Position numbers and translations under genes: made by a program. From TCS55 sp964343505 (lineage in GTDB: Bacteria > Fidelibacterota > Marinisomatia > Marinisomatales > TCS55): 64,000 nucleotides of DNA. The stretch lies in contig CAYFJU010000004.1 of the NCBI GenBank assembly GCA_964343505.1, forward strand, positions 10,983 to 74,982, given 5' to 3'. A model generated the notes under the pieces. It did not search any database. It saw nothing but the letters and a program-made list of their open reading frames with translations, and was not told the DNA's origin. Positions 22,273 through 29,967 of the stretch are shown one piece after another; position 1 is the first letter of the stretch, and every line of letters starts with the position of its first letter.

Positions 22273-22396
22273 GACAAAGAGTTGTGACACGGAGTTCACA
22301 GAGAGACACAGAGAAAAAGGATTATATAGAGAATTGTTTTAATGGAGAAGTTAACTCAAAAACAATGCTCCATTACTCCAACACTCCATTAAACAG
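22273..22396. repeat. Inverted-repeat spacer before the TauE-like gene
   Basis: Starts with the CACGGAGTTCACAGAG word shared with 20671, then TTTAATGGAG at 22339-22348 pairs with CTCCATTAAA at 22385-22394, ending 2 bases before the next ATG. No gene. Confidence 0.5.
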
Positions 22397-23137
22397 ATGA
22401 CAGAATTTCTATTACCAATTCTTTTTCTTTTCGTGGCCTTCATTTACTCATCCGTAGGATTAGGGGGTGGCTCATCTTACACAGCACTCATGGCGATCCT
22501 GGGTGTGAGTTATACCATGATTCCCACCACATCACTCACATTGAACTTGGTGGTAACCTTCATTGGTATGGTCAATTTCTGGCGGAAAGGTCATGGGAAG
22601 TTGAAATTGATCGGACCTTTTTTGATAACGTCCATACCAATGGCATATTTCGCTGGTTCACTGAATATGCCCGAATTCATTTTCCAGGTCATTTTGATCA
22701 CCACTTTAATTTTGGTGGCCATCCGAATCTATATCATCAATGGGTTAACCCTGTCATTTCAACTATCCGGTGGACAAAAATGGATTTTGATCATTGGATT
22801 GGGTGCTGTCCTTGGATTTATCGCAGGGGCAGTTGGAATCGGTGGGGGAATTTATCTCGTTCCTTTAATCATCATGTTCGGACTCGGGACAGAAAAAGAA
22901 GCAGCCGCGGCAGGGGCCATGTTTATTTGGGTGAATTCATTGGCGGGTTTTTTGGCGAGATTTCAAATTGGCACATTTGATCCTGATTTTATTTTCCCAT
23001 TGATTGGCACCGTGGTGGTCGGCGGATTTGCCGGTTCATATTATGGAGCCCTCAAATTCGAAGCCAAAACCATTCAGAAAGTCATGGGCACCGTGATCAT
23101 CATTGCCATCATCTTCTTATTTAGGAAAATTTTATGA
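22397..23137 (+). CDS. TauE/SafE (TSUP) family sulfite/anion exporter
   Basis: 246 residues with about eight hydrophobic helices. The TSUP repeats appear twice: 'FLFVAFIYSSVGLGGGSSYTALMAILGV' near the N-terminus and 'LGFIAGAVGIGGGIYLVPLIIMFGL' in the middle, each with the Gly-rich re-entrant motif. TSUP proteins move sulfite, sulfonates or other sulfur anions. Its location in the middle of a molybdenum-cofactor run, just after a sulfur oxidoreductase set, suggests it removes sulfite formed by the persulfide enzyme. The last codons overlap moeA by 4 bases. Confidence 0.9.
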   Translation: MTEFLLPILFLFVAFIYSSVGLGGGSSYTALMAILGVSYTMIPTTSLTLNLVVTFIGMVNFWRKGHGKLKLIGPFLITSIPMAYFAGSLNMPEFIFQVILITTLILVAIRIYIINGLTLSFQLSGGQKWILIIGLGAVLGFIAGAVGIGGGIYLVPLIIMFGLGTEKEAAAAGAMFIWVNSLAGFLARFQIGTFDPDFIFPLIGTVVVGGFAGSYYGALKFEAKTIQKVMGTVIIIAIIFLFRKIL

Positions 23138-24354
23138 TATCCGTACGTGAAGCGAAATCAACCATCGAAGAGCACATTTTCAAATTGGAATCCGAATCCA
23201 TTCCATTAAAGGATGCAGGAAATCGTGTTCTTGCACAAGATATTGTCGCCACTTTTCCCATGCCGCAGTTTGATAATTCTGCCATGGATGGGTTTGCCCT
23301 CCGAGCAGCAGATACAAATGGCGCATCAAAAGAAAATCCGATTGAATTAAAAATGGTAAGTGTCAGTTCCGCAGGTACGCCATCAGATGTAGCAATTGGT
23401 CCCGGTGAGTGTGCCCAATGTATGACCGGTGCAGCTATTCCGGAAGGAGCTGATGCTATCATCATGGTGGAAGATTCCAGTGGGTTTTCAGATAAAGAAA
23501 CCGTTCAGATTATGATCGAAGCCAAACCTGGGAAACATATCCGAAAAAAAGGGGAAGAAATCCAAACCGGAGATGTACTGATTCAAAAAGGAGTTCGAAT
23601 CACTGCCAGTGAGATCGGGACATTGGCCACTTTCGGGATTAATCAGGTGAAGGCGTCGGAAAAGCCAAGGATTGCCATCTTCGGAACGGGTAATGAATTG
23701 GTAGAACCGGGAAATCCATTAAAACCGGGACAGATCTACAATTCCAATCTATATGTATTTTCAGAATTAGCCGAGAAGGCCGGAGCCGAAGTGGTCATGC
23801 GGGATGTGATCAAGGATGATAAAGGGTCACTTCGCCAATTTTTAGCGGATGCCTTGTCATCCTGTGATGTAATCATCTCATCCGGGGGTGTGTCCATGGG
23901 ACGATACGATTATGTGCGGGATGTTTTCATGGAATTGGGTGTGACAGAACATTTCTGGAAAGTCGCCCAAAAGCCGGGGAAACCACTCTTTTTTGGCACA
24001 GGAAAAGATACATTGATTTTTGGACTGCCGGGGAATCCTGTATCATCCTATATTGGATTCATGGAATGGGTATGGCCATCTTTGGAAACGATGATGGGAA
24101 CAGGTGAGACAGAAAAAGTGACGGGAATTTTAACTGAATCCTTCCCAAGAGAATCCGTTAAAAAACGTTTTCTGTTTGGTGAAGCCTGGATCGAAAATGA
24201 CCAGTTGTTTTGCAAACCGGCAACAAAAGTAGGCTCCCATATGCTCACATCGGCAATTGGTGCAAATTGCATTTTATCCGCTGTTCCGGGAGAAGGACTA
24301 TTGAATTCTGGCGATAAGATTTCAGTAAATATTTTGCCATGGAAAAGTTTATGA
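23134..24354 (+). CDS. moeA: Molybdopterin molybdotransferase
   Basis: 406 residues. Inserts molybdate into adenylylated molybdopterin. Landmarks: 'MPQFDNSAMDGFALRAAD' (domain I, conserved Asp), 'QCMTGAAIPEGADAIIMVED', 'IFGTGNELVEPG...PGQIYNSN', 'VIISSGGVSMGRYDYVRDVF', 'KVAQKPGKPLFFG', 'FGLPGNPVSSYIGF'. These cover the four MoeA domains. It starts inside the TauE-like gene and ends inside the moaD start, so the three genes are coupled. Confidence 0.96.
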   Translation: MISVREAKSTIEEHIFKLESESIPLKDAGNRVLAQDIVATFPMPQFDNSAMDGFALRAADTNGASKENPIELKMVSVSSAGTPSDVAIGPGECAQCMTGAAIPEGADAIIMVEDSSGFSDKETVQIMIEAKPGKHIRKKGEEIQTGDVLIQKGVRITASEIGTLATFGINQVKASEKPRIAIFGTGNELVEPGNPLKPGQIYNSNLYVFSELAEKAGAEVVMRDVIKDDKGSLRQFLADALSSCDVIISSGGVSMGRYDYVRDVFMELGVTEHFWKVAQKPGKPLFFGTGKDTLIFGLPGNPVSSYIGFMEWVWPSLETMMGTGETEKVTGILTESFPRESVKKRFLFGEAWIENDQLFCKPATKVGSHMLTSAIGANCILSAVPGEGLLNSGDKISVNILPWKSL

Positions 24355-24596
24355 TGGAAATAAAAATAAAATGTTTTTCATTTGTGCGCTATGCCCTTGA
24401 AGAAAAGGAATTGAAATTGGAACTCGAGGAGGGGGCATCAACTCAATCCTTAGAAGATAAAATTCGGGAAATGGCCAAGGGAAAGCTCGATGGGATTGTC
24501 CTGAGAACTGCTGTGAACCAATCCTATATCACTAAATCAATTGAATTGCATGATGGGGATGAAGTGGTATTCATCCCACCAGTGCAGGGTGGATAA
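24351..24596 (+). CDS. moaD: Molybdopterin synthase sulfur-carrier subunit
   Basis: 81 residues starting at the ATG of an ATGATG pair that overlaps the moeA stop (a further ATG at 24339 is possible but would overlap more). Ubiquitin-like beta-grasp fold ending in Gly-Gly ('FIPPVQGG'), where the C-terminal glycine is adenylylated and thiocarboxylated. Starts 'MEIKIKCFSFVRYALEEKELKLEL'. Works with MoaE. The activating enzyme (MoeB/ThiF) is not in the window. Confidence 0.94.
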   Translation: MMEIKIKCFSFVRYALEEKELKLELEEGASTQSLEDKIREMAKGKLDGIVLRTAVNQSYITKSIELHDGDEVVFIPPVQGG

Positions 24597-25010
24597 ATGA
24601 TTAAAATAGAGATAATCAACGGACCTATTACTCCTTTTCCATCCGATGATTCCCGCCAGCAGGATGGCGCTGAATTAGTATTCAACGGCCGGGTACGGGC
24701 AACGGAGAATGGTGAAAATATCACTTCACTGGAATATGAGCAGTATGAAGGTATGGCGGAATCTGAATTAACACAGTTGGCTGGAGAGACAACAAAAAAT
24801 TACCCCATCCATGACCTATTCTGCAAACACCGCATTGGGAATATCAAGGTTGGAGAAACCAGCATCCATGTGGTTATTTGGTCCAAGCATCGGCGGGAAG
24901 GTTTGGATGCCATGGACTATTTTATAACAGAACTCAAAAAACATGTCCCTATCTGGAAATGGGCGATATTGGAAGACGGTTCGAGGATACCGAGTAAATG
25001 TGACCACTAA
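24597..25010 (+). CDS. moaE: Molybdopterin synthase catalytic subunit
   Basis: 137 residues. Uses the MoaD thiocarboxylate to make the molybdopterin dithiolene. Family landmarks: 'GAELVFNGRVRATENGENITSLEYEQYEGMAESEL', 'HRIGNIKVGETSIHVVIWSKHRREGLDAMDYFITELKKHVPIWKWAILEDGSR', the last covering the catalytic Lys residues (KKHVPIWK). Its ATG abuts the moaD TAA. Last gene of the molybdenum cofactor run. Confidence 0.95.
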   Translation: MIKIEIINGPITPFPSDDSRQQDGAELVFNGRVRATENGENITSLEYEQYEGMAESELTQLAGETTKNYPIHDLFCKHRIGNIKVGETSIHVVIWSKHRREGLDAMDYFITELKKHVPIWKWAILEDGSRIPSKCDH

Positions 25011-25040
25011 ACTGTCAATAATGCTAAATTGTAATATTCT

Positions 25041-26453
25041 ATGTTAGGCTTTTCACACCGATCCCTGACCAATTTCCTCTTTTGGGTTACCCAGAAAAAA
25101 TGGTTTTTGATTACCATGGTCATCGGGATGCTCCTGCTGTTGATTCCCACACCGGCAGGCCTAACGAACGAGGGATATCGCACATTGGTTATCGTCATTA
25201 CCGCCTTGATGCTGATCATTACCGAGCCGATTCCCTTACCGGCCATTGCCATGTATATCCTCATTTCTGAAGTTTATTTTGGTATTGGGTCTGCCAACGA
25301 TATTGCCAAATCATTTATGAATGATGCGGTATTTTTTATCATGGGATCACTCATGTTGGCGGTAGCGATCGTAAAACAGGGTTGGGATACGCGGATTGCC
25401 TTGGGCATTATCAAATTAACCGGTAATAAAACACGCAATATTGTATTCGGTTTTACTGCCATATCGGCAATTTTAGCATCCTTCATTGGGGAGCACACAG
25501 TCGCAGCGATCATGCTGCCCATCGGTATGACACTTATTCATTATACATCAGAAGAGAATCAAAAAGTTCAAAACCTATCGGCTGTGTTGTTGTTCTCAAT
25601 TGCCTATGGTGCTTTGGTGGGTTCCATAGGCACACCATCGGGCGGCGGTAGAAATGTAATTATGATGGATTATCTACGGGGTGCGGATATGTCTATTTCT
25701 TACCTGGAATGGATGATGCGTATTTATCCCTTGGTATTGATCCAAATTCCGGTTGTGTCCTGGTTATTGATGAAAAATTTTGTACCGGAATTTGTCCATT
25801 TGGATAGCGGTGTCAGGAAACTGGTCGTCCACGTGGCTAAATCCGCTGAAATGACGGGACGGAATACGGTCGCCGCATTCATATTTTTTCTGGTATTCGT
25901 CGGATGGGTACTGTTCAGTGAATCCGTGGGTTTGGGGACCATCGCCTTGACCGGTGTGCTGTTGTATCTCGTAGCTGGATTTGTAAAATGGGAAGACCTG
26001 AATCGGAACACCCATTGGGGGGTTATCATCCTGTTTGGCTCTACCATCTCCCTGGGATCAAATATCAAGTCCACCGGGGCCGCCAATTGGTTGGCCGGGT
26101 CAATCGTTGATTTTGTTGGTCCGGTATTAAATACATTCCCTTTCATCGCTGATATATTGGTTACGGTCATGACCACGGCCATGGCCAATGTACTATCCAG
26201 TTCTGCCACGGTGGCGGTTTTGGGGCCGATTACAATGAATATCGGATCGGATACGATGCATGCCGGGTTGGTCACGGCCATCGCCTCAGCCTTCGGATAT
26301 TTTACCGCCGTGGCCGCGCCGGCCTGCACCATTGTCTATTCCAGCGGTATGGTAAAAGCCAGGGATTTTCTAAAAGTGGGTTGGAAAATGGGATTAGTTT
26401 CCATTTTTCTTTTGGTCCTTTATGCCAATACTTATTGGCTGTTTTTCAGTTAA
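25041..26453 (+). CDS. DASS/SLC13-family anion transporter
   Basis: 470 residues with about 12 hydrophobic helices. The N-terminal region has 'LVIVITALMLIITEPIPLPAIAM' as in DASS carriers; signature loops are 'GALVGSIGTPSGGGRNVIMMDYL' (SNT-type motif, TPSGxxxN) and 'MANVLSSSATVAVLGPITMNI' (second SNT-like). Such carriers couple Na+ to di- or tricarboxylates or sulfate. The gene follows moaE by 30 bases, so it could move sulfate or molybdate-related anions, but a dicarboxylate is equally possible. Confidence 0.87.
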   Translation: MLGFSHRSLTNFLFWVTQKKWFLITMVIGMLLLLIPTPAGLTNEGYRTLVIVITALMLIITEPIPLPAIAMYILISEVYFGIGSANDIAKSFMNDAVFFIMGSLMLAVAIVKQGWDTRIALGIIKLTGNKTRNIVFGFTAISAILASFIGEHTVAAIMLPIGMTLIHYTSEENQKVQNLSAVLLFSIAYGALVGSIGTPSGGGRNVIMMDYLRGADMSISYLEWMMRIYPLVLIQIPVVSWLLMKNFVPEFVHLDSGVRKLVVHVAKSAEMTGRNTVAAFIFFLVFVGWVLFSESVGLGTIALTGVLLYLVAGFVKWEDLNRNTHWGVIILFGSTISLGSNIKSTGAANWLAGSIVDFVGPVLNTFPFIADILVTVMTTAMANVLSSSATVAVLGPITMNIGSDTMHAGLVTAIASAFGYFTAVAAPACTIVYSSGMVKARDFLKVGWKMGLVSIFLLVLYANTYWLFFS

Positions 26454-26476
26454 AATAGGTTTAAAATTGAATCGAT

Positions 26477-27361
26477 ATGAAAATTCTAATTGCAGTCAGT
26501 AGTCGAGAATATTCCGGACCGACCTTGAGCGTCGGTATGAAAGTCGCTCGCGCATTCAATGCGTCCACAACCATCGTTGATGTGGGTGAAAAGGTCAGTG
26601 AATTCAGTACTAAAGTTGTTGGCCTCGCCCAAGAGCGGATGGAATCCTGGGATTTTGACCGTCCCGGTGTTGATGTATTGGAGTGGGCCTTTGAATACCT
26701 TGCTGAAAAAGAATTCATCGAAGGAGCCCATATTGAAGCAGGATTCCCGAAGAATACATTGGTCGATACGGGTGGAACTCGGTCGGAAGTATATCTTAAG
26801 GGAACCGTATGCGAAGATGTGAATTTGATTCTGAGAAATGGGGAAATCATACCAGAATTGCGGGATGAAGTACAAACCTACCGCTACAATGTGACGATCA
26901 TTGGGGGTAGCAGGAAACGGCGCATGGCCCATGATTTGGTGCAATACATCGATAGCTCCATTTTTGTTGTGAATAAGTTTGACCCAGATCAATCCTATCG
27001 TATTTTATTGGCCGTAGATGATTCCCCGGGGACACGCAAAGCAGTGAAATATGGTATTCGTGTGGCCCAGGCCTTTAATATAGGTGTGGATATCCTGACC
27101 GTCAGTAAAAAGGATTATTTTGGTGAGGGCTACCGCGGAGCTGCTGAACGGGCGGCAAAATTTTTAAGGCGGAGTGGGATCGAATATGAAAATATGTTTA
27201 AAGTAGGAGATCCCTCCGAAGTGATCACCCAGGCAGCCAGCGATAATCATATTATTGTGATGGGCTCATCCCGACGGAATCCGCTCAAGAAATTCTTTCA
27301 GGGAAGTAAACCCTTAAAGGTGATGGAAGAAAGCCAGTGTCCAATCCTCATAGTTAAATAA
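26477..27361 (+). CDS. Tandem universal stress protein (UspA) domains
   Basis: 294 residues with two USP-like halves. The second (from 'YRILLAVDDSPGTRKAVKYGIRVAQAF') ends with 'IIVMGSSRRNPLKKFFQGSKPLKVMEESQCPILIVK', the usual USP C-terminus. The ATP-binding G-x2-G-x9-G-S motif is only partly kept ('GSSRRNPLKKFFQGS'). The first half ('ILIAVSSREYSGPTLSVGMKVARAF', 'VTIIGGSRKRRMAHDLVQYIDSSIFVV') is more divergent. Located 23 bases after the DASS transporter; a role near transporter regulation is often seen for tandem USPs but is not shown here. Confidence 0.85.
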   Translation: MKILIAVSSREYSGPTLSVGMKVARAFNASTTIVDVGEKVSEFSTKVVGLAQERMESWDFDRPGVDVLEWAFEYLAEKEFIEGAHIEAGFPKNTLVDTGGTRSEVYLKGTVCEDVNLILRNGEIIPELRDEVQTYRYNVTIIGGSRKRRMAHDLVQYIDSSIFVVNKFDPDQSYRILLAVDDSPGTRKAVKYGIRVAQAFNIGVDILTVSKKDYFGEGYRGAAERAAKFLRRSGIEYENMFKVGDPSEVITQAASDNHIIVMGSSRRNPLKKFFQGSKPLKVMEESQCPILIVK

Positions 27362-27379
27362 ACTAAAAGGAGATATCCC

Positions 27380-28621
27380 ATGGATATAAAAGTCAATAAC
27401 CGCAAAGCCAGCGACGACCAATTTGACCGGGCCGCTGATTTCTTGGGTCTAAAAGAAGATGTCCGTGAATCCCTTAAAATGCCCGACAGGGAATTGATGG
27501 TCGAAGTACCCTTGCGTAAGGATGATGGCTCAATTGAAGTTTTAAAAGGATACCGTGTCCAGCATAATAATTCCCGGGGGCCATACAAAGGCGGCATTCG
27601 TTATCACCATGAAGTGGATATGGATGAGGTTCAATCACTCGCTGCATTGATGACCTGGAAAACGGCCGCAGTGGATATTCCTTATGGCGGTGGGAAGGGA
27701 GGTATTTGCATTGATCCGGCCAAATATAGCGTCCGCGAATTAGAAAGAGTTTCTCGTCGGTTTTTCAGGGGGATTGATCCTATAATCGGCCCCAATAAAG
27801 ATATTCCGGCGCCGGATGTAAATACCAATGCACAAGTTATGGTCTGGTTCATGGATGAATATGGTCAACATCATGGACATACACCTTCAATCGTAACCGG
27901 TAAGCCGATAAACCTTGGCGGTAGTTTGGGTCGCGAGGAAGCGACCGGCAAAGGGACGGCGATCATCACCCGGGAAGTTGCTAACCGTTATGGTTTGGAT
28001 TTAAATGGTGCAACAGTCGTTATTCAGGGTTTCGGCAATGTGGGTTCTTATGCGGGAAAATTCCTGTCCGAAATGGGATGTAAAATTATTGCTGTCAGTG
28101 ATGTTCATGGCGGACTCCACGAACCGGACGGCTTTGATGTTCAGACCTTATTCGATTATAATTATGAACATCGCACAGTGCAAAATTGTGGTCAGGGGCA
28201 GCCTATCACAAATGATGACCTATTGCATTTGGAATGCGATTTTCTGATTCCGGCTGCCTTGGGAGGTGTGATTCACAAAATGAATGCGGAAAGTCTCAAT
28301 TGCAAATGGGTCATCGAAGCTGCAAACGGACCTTTAACACCACCGGCGATTGATATATTATTTGAAGGCGGAGTCAATGTGATGCCCGATATCATCACCA
28401 ATGCCGGCGGTGTAACTGTCTCCTATTTTGAATGGGTTCAAAACCTGCAGCAGTTTAAATGGACGGAAGAGGAAGTCAATCAACGCTTGGAAAAGAAAAT
28501 GGTGGATGCCTTCAATGAAACAGCGGAACTCTGCGACCAAAAGGATATTTCACTACGAATGGCTGCCTTTTCAGTGGCCATTGATCGTGTTGCCCATTCT
28601 TTTGAATTACGGGGCATTTAG
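27380..28621 (+). CDS. gdhA: Glu/Leu/Phe/Val dehydrogenase family (glutamate dehydrogenase)
   Basis: 413 residues. Oxidative deamination of glutamate to 2-oxoglutarate, or the reverse. Motifs: 'VPLRKDDGSIEVLKGYRVQHNNSRGPYKGGIRYHHEVD', catalytic Lys in 'TWKTAAVDIPYGGGKGGI', 'DIPAPDVNTNAQVMVWFMDEY', Rossmann 'VVIQGFGNVGSYAGKFL', 'EAANGPLTPPA', and 'GGVTVSYFEWVQNLQ'. A strong Shine-Dalgarno (AAAAGGAGATA) precedes the ATG. NAD(P) preference is not obvious. It faces the purine operon tail-to-tail and could assimilate ammonia released from that pathway (inference). Confidence 0.93.
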   Translation: MDIKVNNRKASDDQFDRAADFLGLKEDVRESLKMPDRELMVEVPLRKDDGSIEVLKGYRVQHNNSRGPYKGGIRYHHEVDMDEVQSLAALMTWKTAAVDIPYGGGKGGICIDPAKYSVRELERVSRRFFRGIDPIIGPNKDIPAPDVNTNAQVMVWFMDEYGQHHGHTPSIVTGKPINLGGSLGREEATGKGTAIITREVANRYGLDLNGATVVIQGFGNVGSYAGKFLSEMGCKIIAVSDVHGGLHEPDGFDVQTLFDYNYEHRTVQNCGQGQPITNDDLLHLECDFLIPAALGGVIHKMNAESLNCKWVIEAANGPLTPPAIDILFEGGVNVMPDIITNAGGVTVSYFEWVQNLQQFKWTEEEVNQRLEKKMVDAFNETAELCDQKDISLRMAAFSVAIDRVAHSFELRGI

Positions 28622-28798
28622 ACACAAATTTTTCTAACCGCCGGTTTTATAAAAACTCCTTCTGGACAGAACTCGTTATTTTAATGAATCGATGGGGTCA
28701 GGGTTTCCTCAATAAATGTTTGACAGAGAAGATAAAGTACGGTCAAATTAGGTCTAGGGATTTTTCACCTTGATACTACTCTGGATGTGGCCTTTGGA
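28622..28798. other. Convergent spacer between gdhA and the purine operon
   Basis: No gene, and no textbook terminator hairpin. It separates two converging transcripts. Confidence 0.3.
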
Positions 28799-29614
28799 TC
28801 AGCCTCTCATCCACTTAGCAGCCAGCCAACCAATAAGAATAAATCCTCCAAGGATAAGCCAGTTGTGGGTATTCCCATAGGTTGTAACTGGGAAGTGACT
28901 ACTAATCATGATGAAGATGACCGGGACTGACATATAAGTATTGTGTTTTGAACAACGCTTAGCTTTGGCAGCAAGGGTCATATCGGGTGATTCCTTATTT
29001 TCAACTGCCGCAATCATCTTCCGTTGTGCAGGAAGAATGATCATCCAGACGTTGGCTGCCATAATCGTACCGAAAGCGGCACCAATATGGAACATAGCCG
29101 CCCTGGAACTGAATAATTGATCGAGTCCAATGAAAAGGGCAATGATCAAAATTAAGGACATGGCGGAACCCACTATTTCATTTTTCCCAAAGGGAGAAGA
29201 CCATAAAAGTTGATAAGCAACATATCCTATAATCAACACGCCTATCCCAATAAAACTTGCCGTTAATTCAGACATTTCTGAATCCGGCTCAAGCATAAGT
29301 CCGCCCATATAGTAGACAATAATGAGCAGAAACATGCCGCTGATCCAGGTCAGGGCCGCTTCCCATTTGAACCAGTGGAGTGTCCGGGGCATGATCTTGG
29401 GCGTTTTCTGTTTTTCTACGAGGTAAAAACCGCCCCCATGAACCATCCAGAGTTGTCCGGATACGTTATCCCCAGCCTCTGGATCAATTTCTTTGGGCAG
29501 CGTTTTTTCCATCCAGTTAAATAAATAAGTTTGTCCAATCCAACTGATGCCGGCTATTATGTGAAACCAGCGAAATAGCAGGTTAAGAATCTCGTGTATT
29601 TTATACCATTCCAT
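28799..29614 (-). CDS. puuD: PuuD-type urate hydroxylase, membrane domain only
   Basis: 271 residues, about eight transmembrane helices. It matches the N-terminal domain of bacterial PuuD (urate oxidase N-terminal, PF06181): 'FRWFHIIAGISWIGQTYLFNWMEK', 'IMPRTLHWFKWEAALTWISG', 'MFHIGAAFGTIMAANVWMIILPAQRKMI', 'KRCSKHNTYMSVPVIFIMISSHFP'. Canonical PuuD (about 420 residues) ends with a cytochrome c domain containing CxxCH; this protein stops at the end of the membrane part and has no CxxCH. As the last gene of the purine operon, next to HIU hydrolase, it is the only candidate for the urate to 5-hydroxyisourate step, so a separate cytochrome must accept its electrons. Confidence 0.88.
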   Translation of the reverse strand: MEWYKIHEILNLLFRWFHIIAGISWIGQTYLFNWMEKTLPKEIDPEAGDNVSGQLWMVHGGGFYLVEKQKTPKIMPRTLHWFKWEAALTWISGMFLLIIVYYMGGLMLEPDSEMSELTASFIGIGVLIIGYVAYQLLWSSPFGKNEIVGSAMSLILIIALFIGLDQLFSSRAAMFHIGAAFGTIMAANVWMIILPAQRKMIAAVENKESPDMTLAAKAKRCSKHNTYMSVPVIFIMISSHFPVTTYGNTHNWLILGGFILIGWLAAKWMRG

Positions 29615-29619
29615 TTCTA

Positions 29620-29967
29620 TCAGCTGCCCCTATATGTAGAATAGCCGTATGGGTTCAATAATAAAGGCACATGGTAATGAGAATCAGGATCATCCAAAGT
29701 AAACACAATTGGAATAAACGAATAGAAACTGTTCACACCTTGGGATTGGAAATAGGAAGTAACATTGAAAGATAACCGATATGTTCCCGGTGAAAAAGCG
29801 TCAAGATCAACGGAGAAATTATTGATCCTGCCATCGGTATCGGTGCGGCCCTCACACACCGTCTCCCACGAATCCTGTGACCGCTGCACTTCTAACACCA
29901 CAGGAATATTTGCTGCCGGGTGTCCTTGAGCCGTATCCAGAACATGGGTTGTGATTGGGCTTTTCAT
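29620..29967 (-). CDS. uraH: 5-hydroxyisourate hydrolase
   Basis: 115 residues, the standard transthyretin-like HIUase length. Starts 'MKSPITTHVLDTAQGHPAANIPV' with the His-containing N-terminal strand and ends with the family signature 'YRGS'; 'GRTDTDGRI' and 'HYHVPLLLNPYGYSTYRGS' carry the remaining active-site His/Arg. Hydrolyses HIU to OHCU. The start overlaps the previous gene's stop by 4 bases. Confidence 0.95.
   Translation of the reverse strand: MKSPITTHVLDTAQGHPAANIPVVLEVQRSQDSWETVCEGRTDTDGRINNFSVDLDAFSPGTYRLSFNVTSYFQSQGVNSFYSFIPIVFTLDDPDSHYHVPLLLNPYGYSTYRGS

Noticed and set aside
25724..26332. 202-codon minus-strand frame in the DASS transporter gene
   Set aside because: Shadow frame opposite a well-supported transporter.
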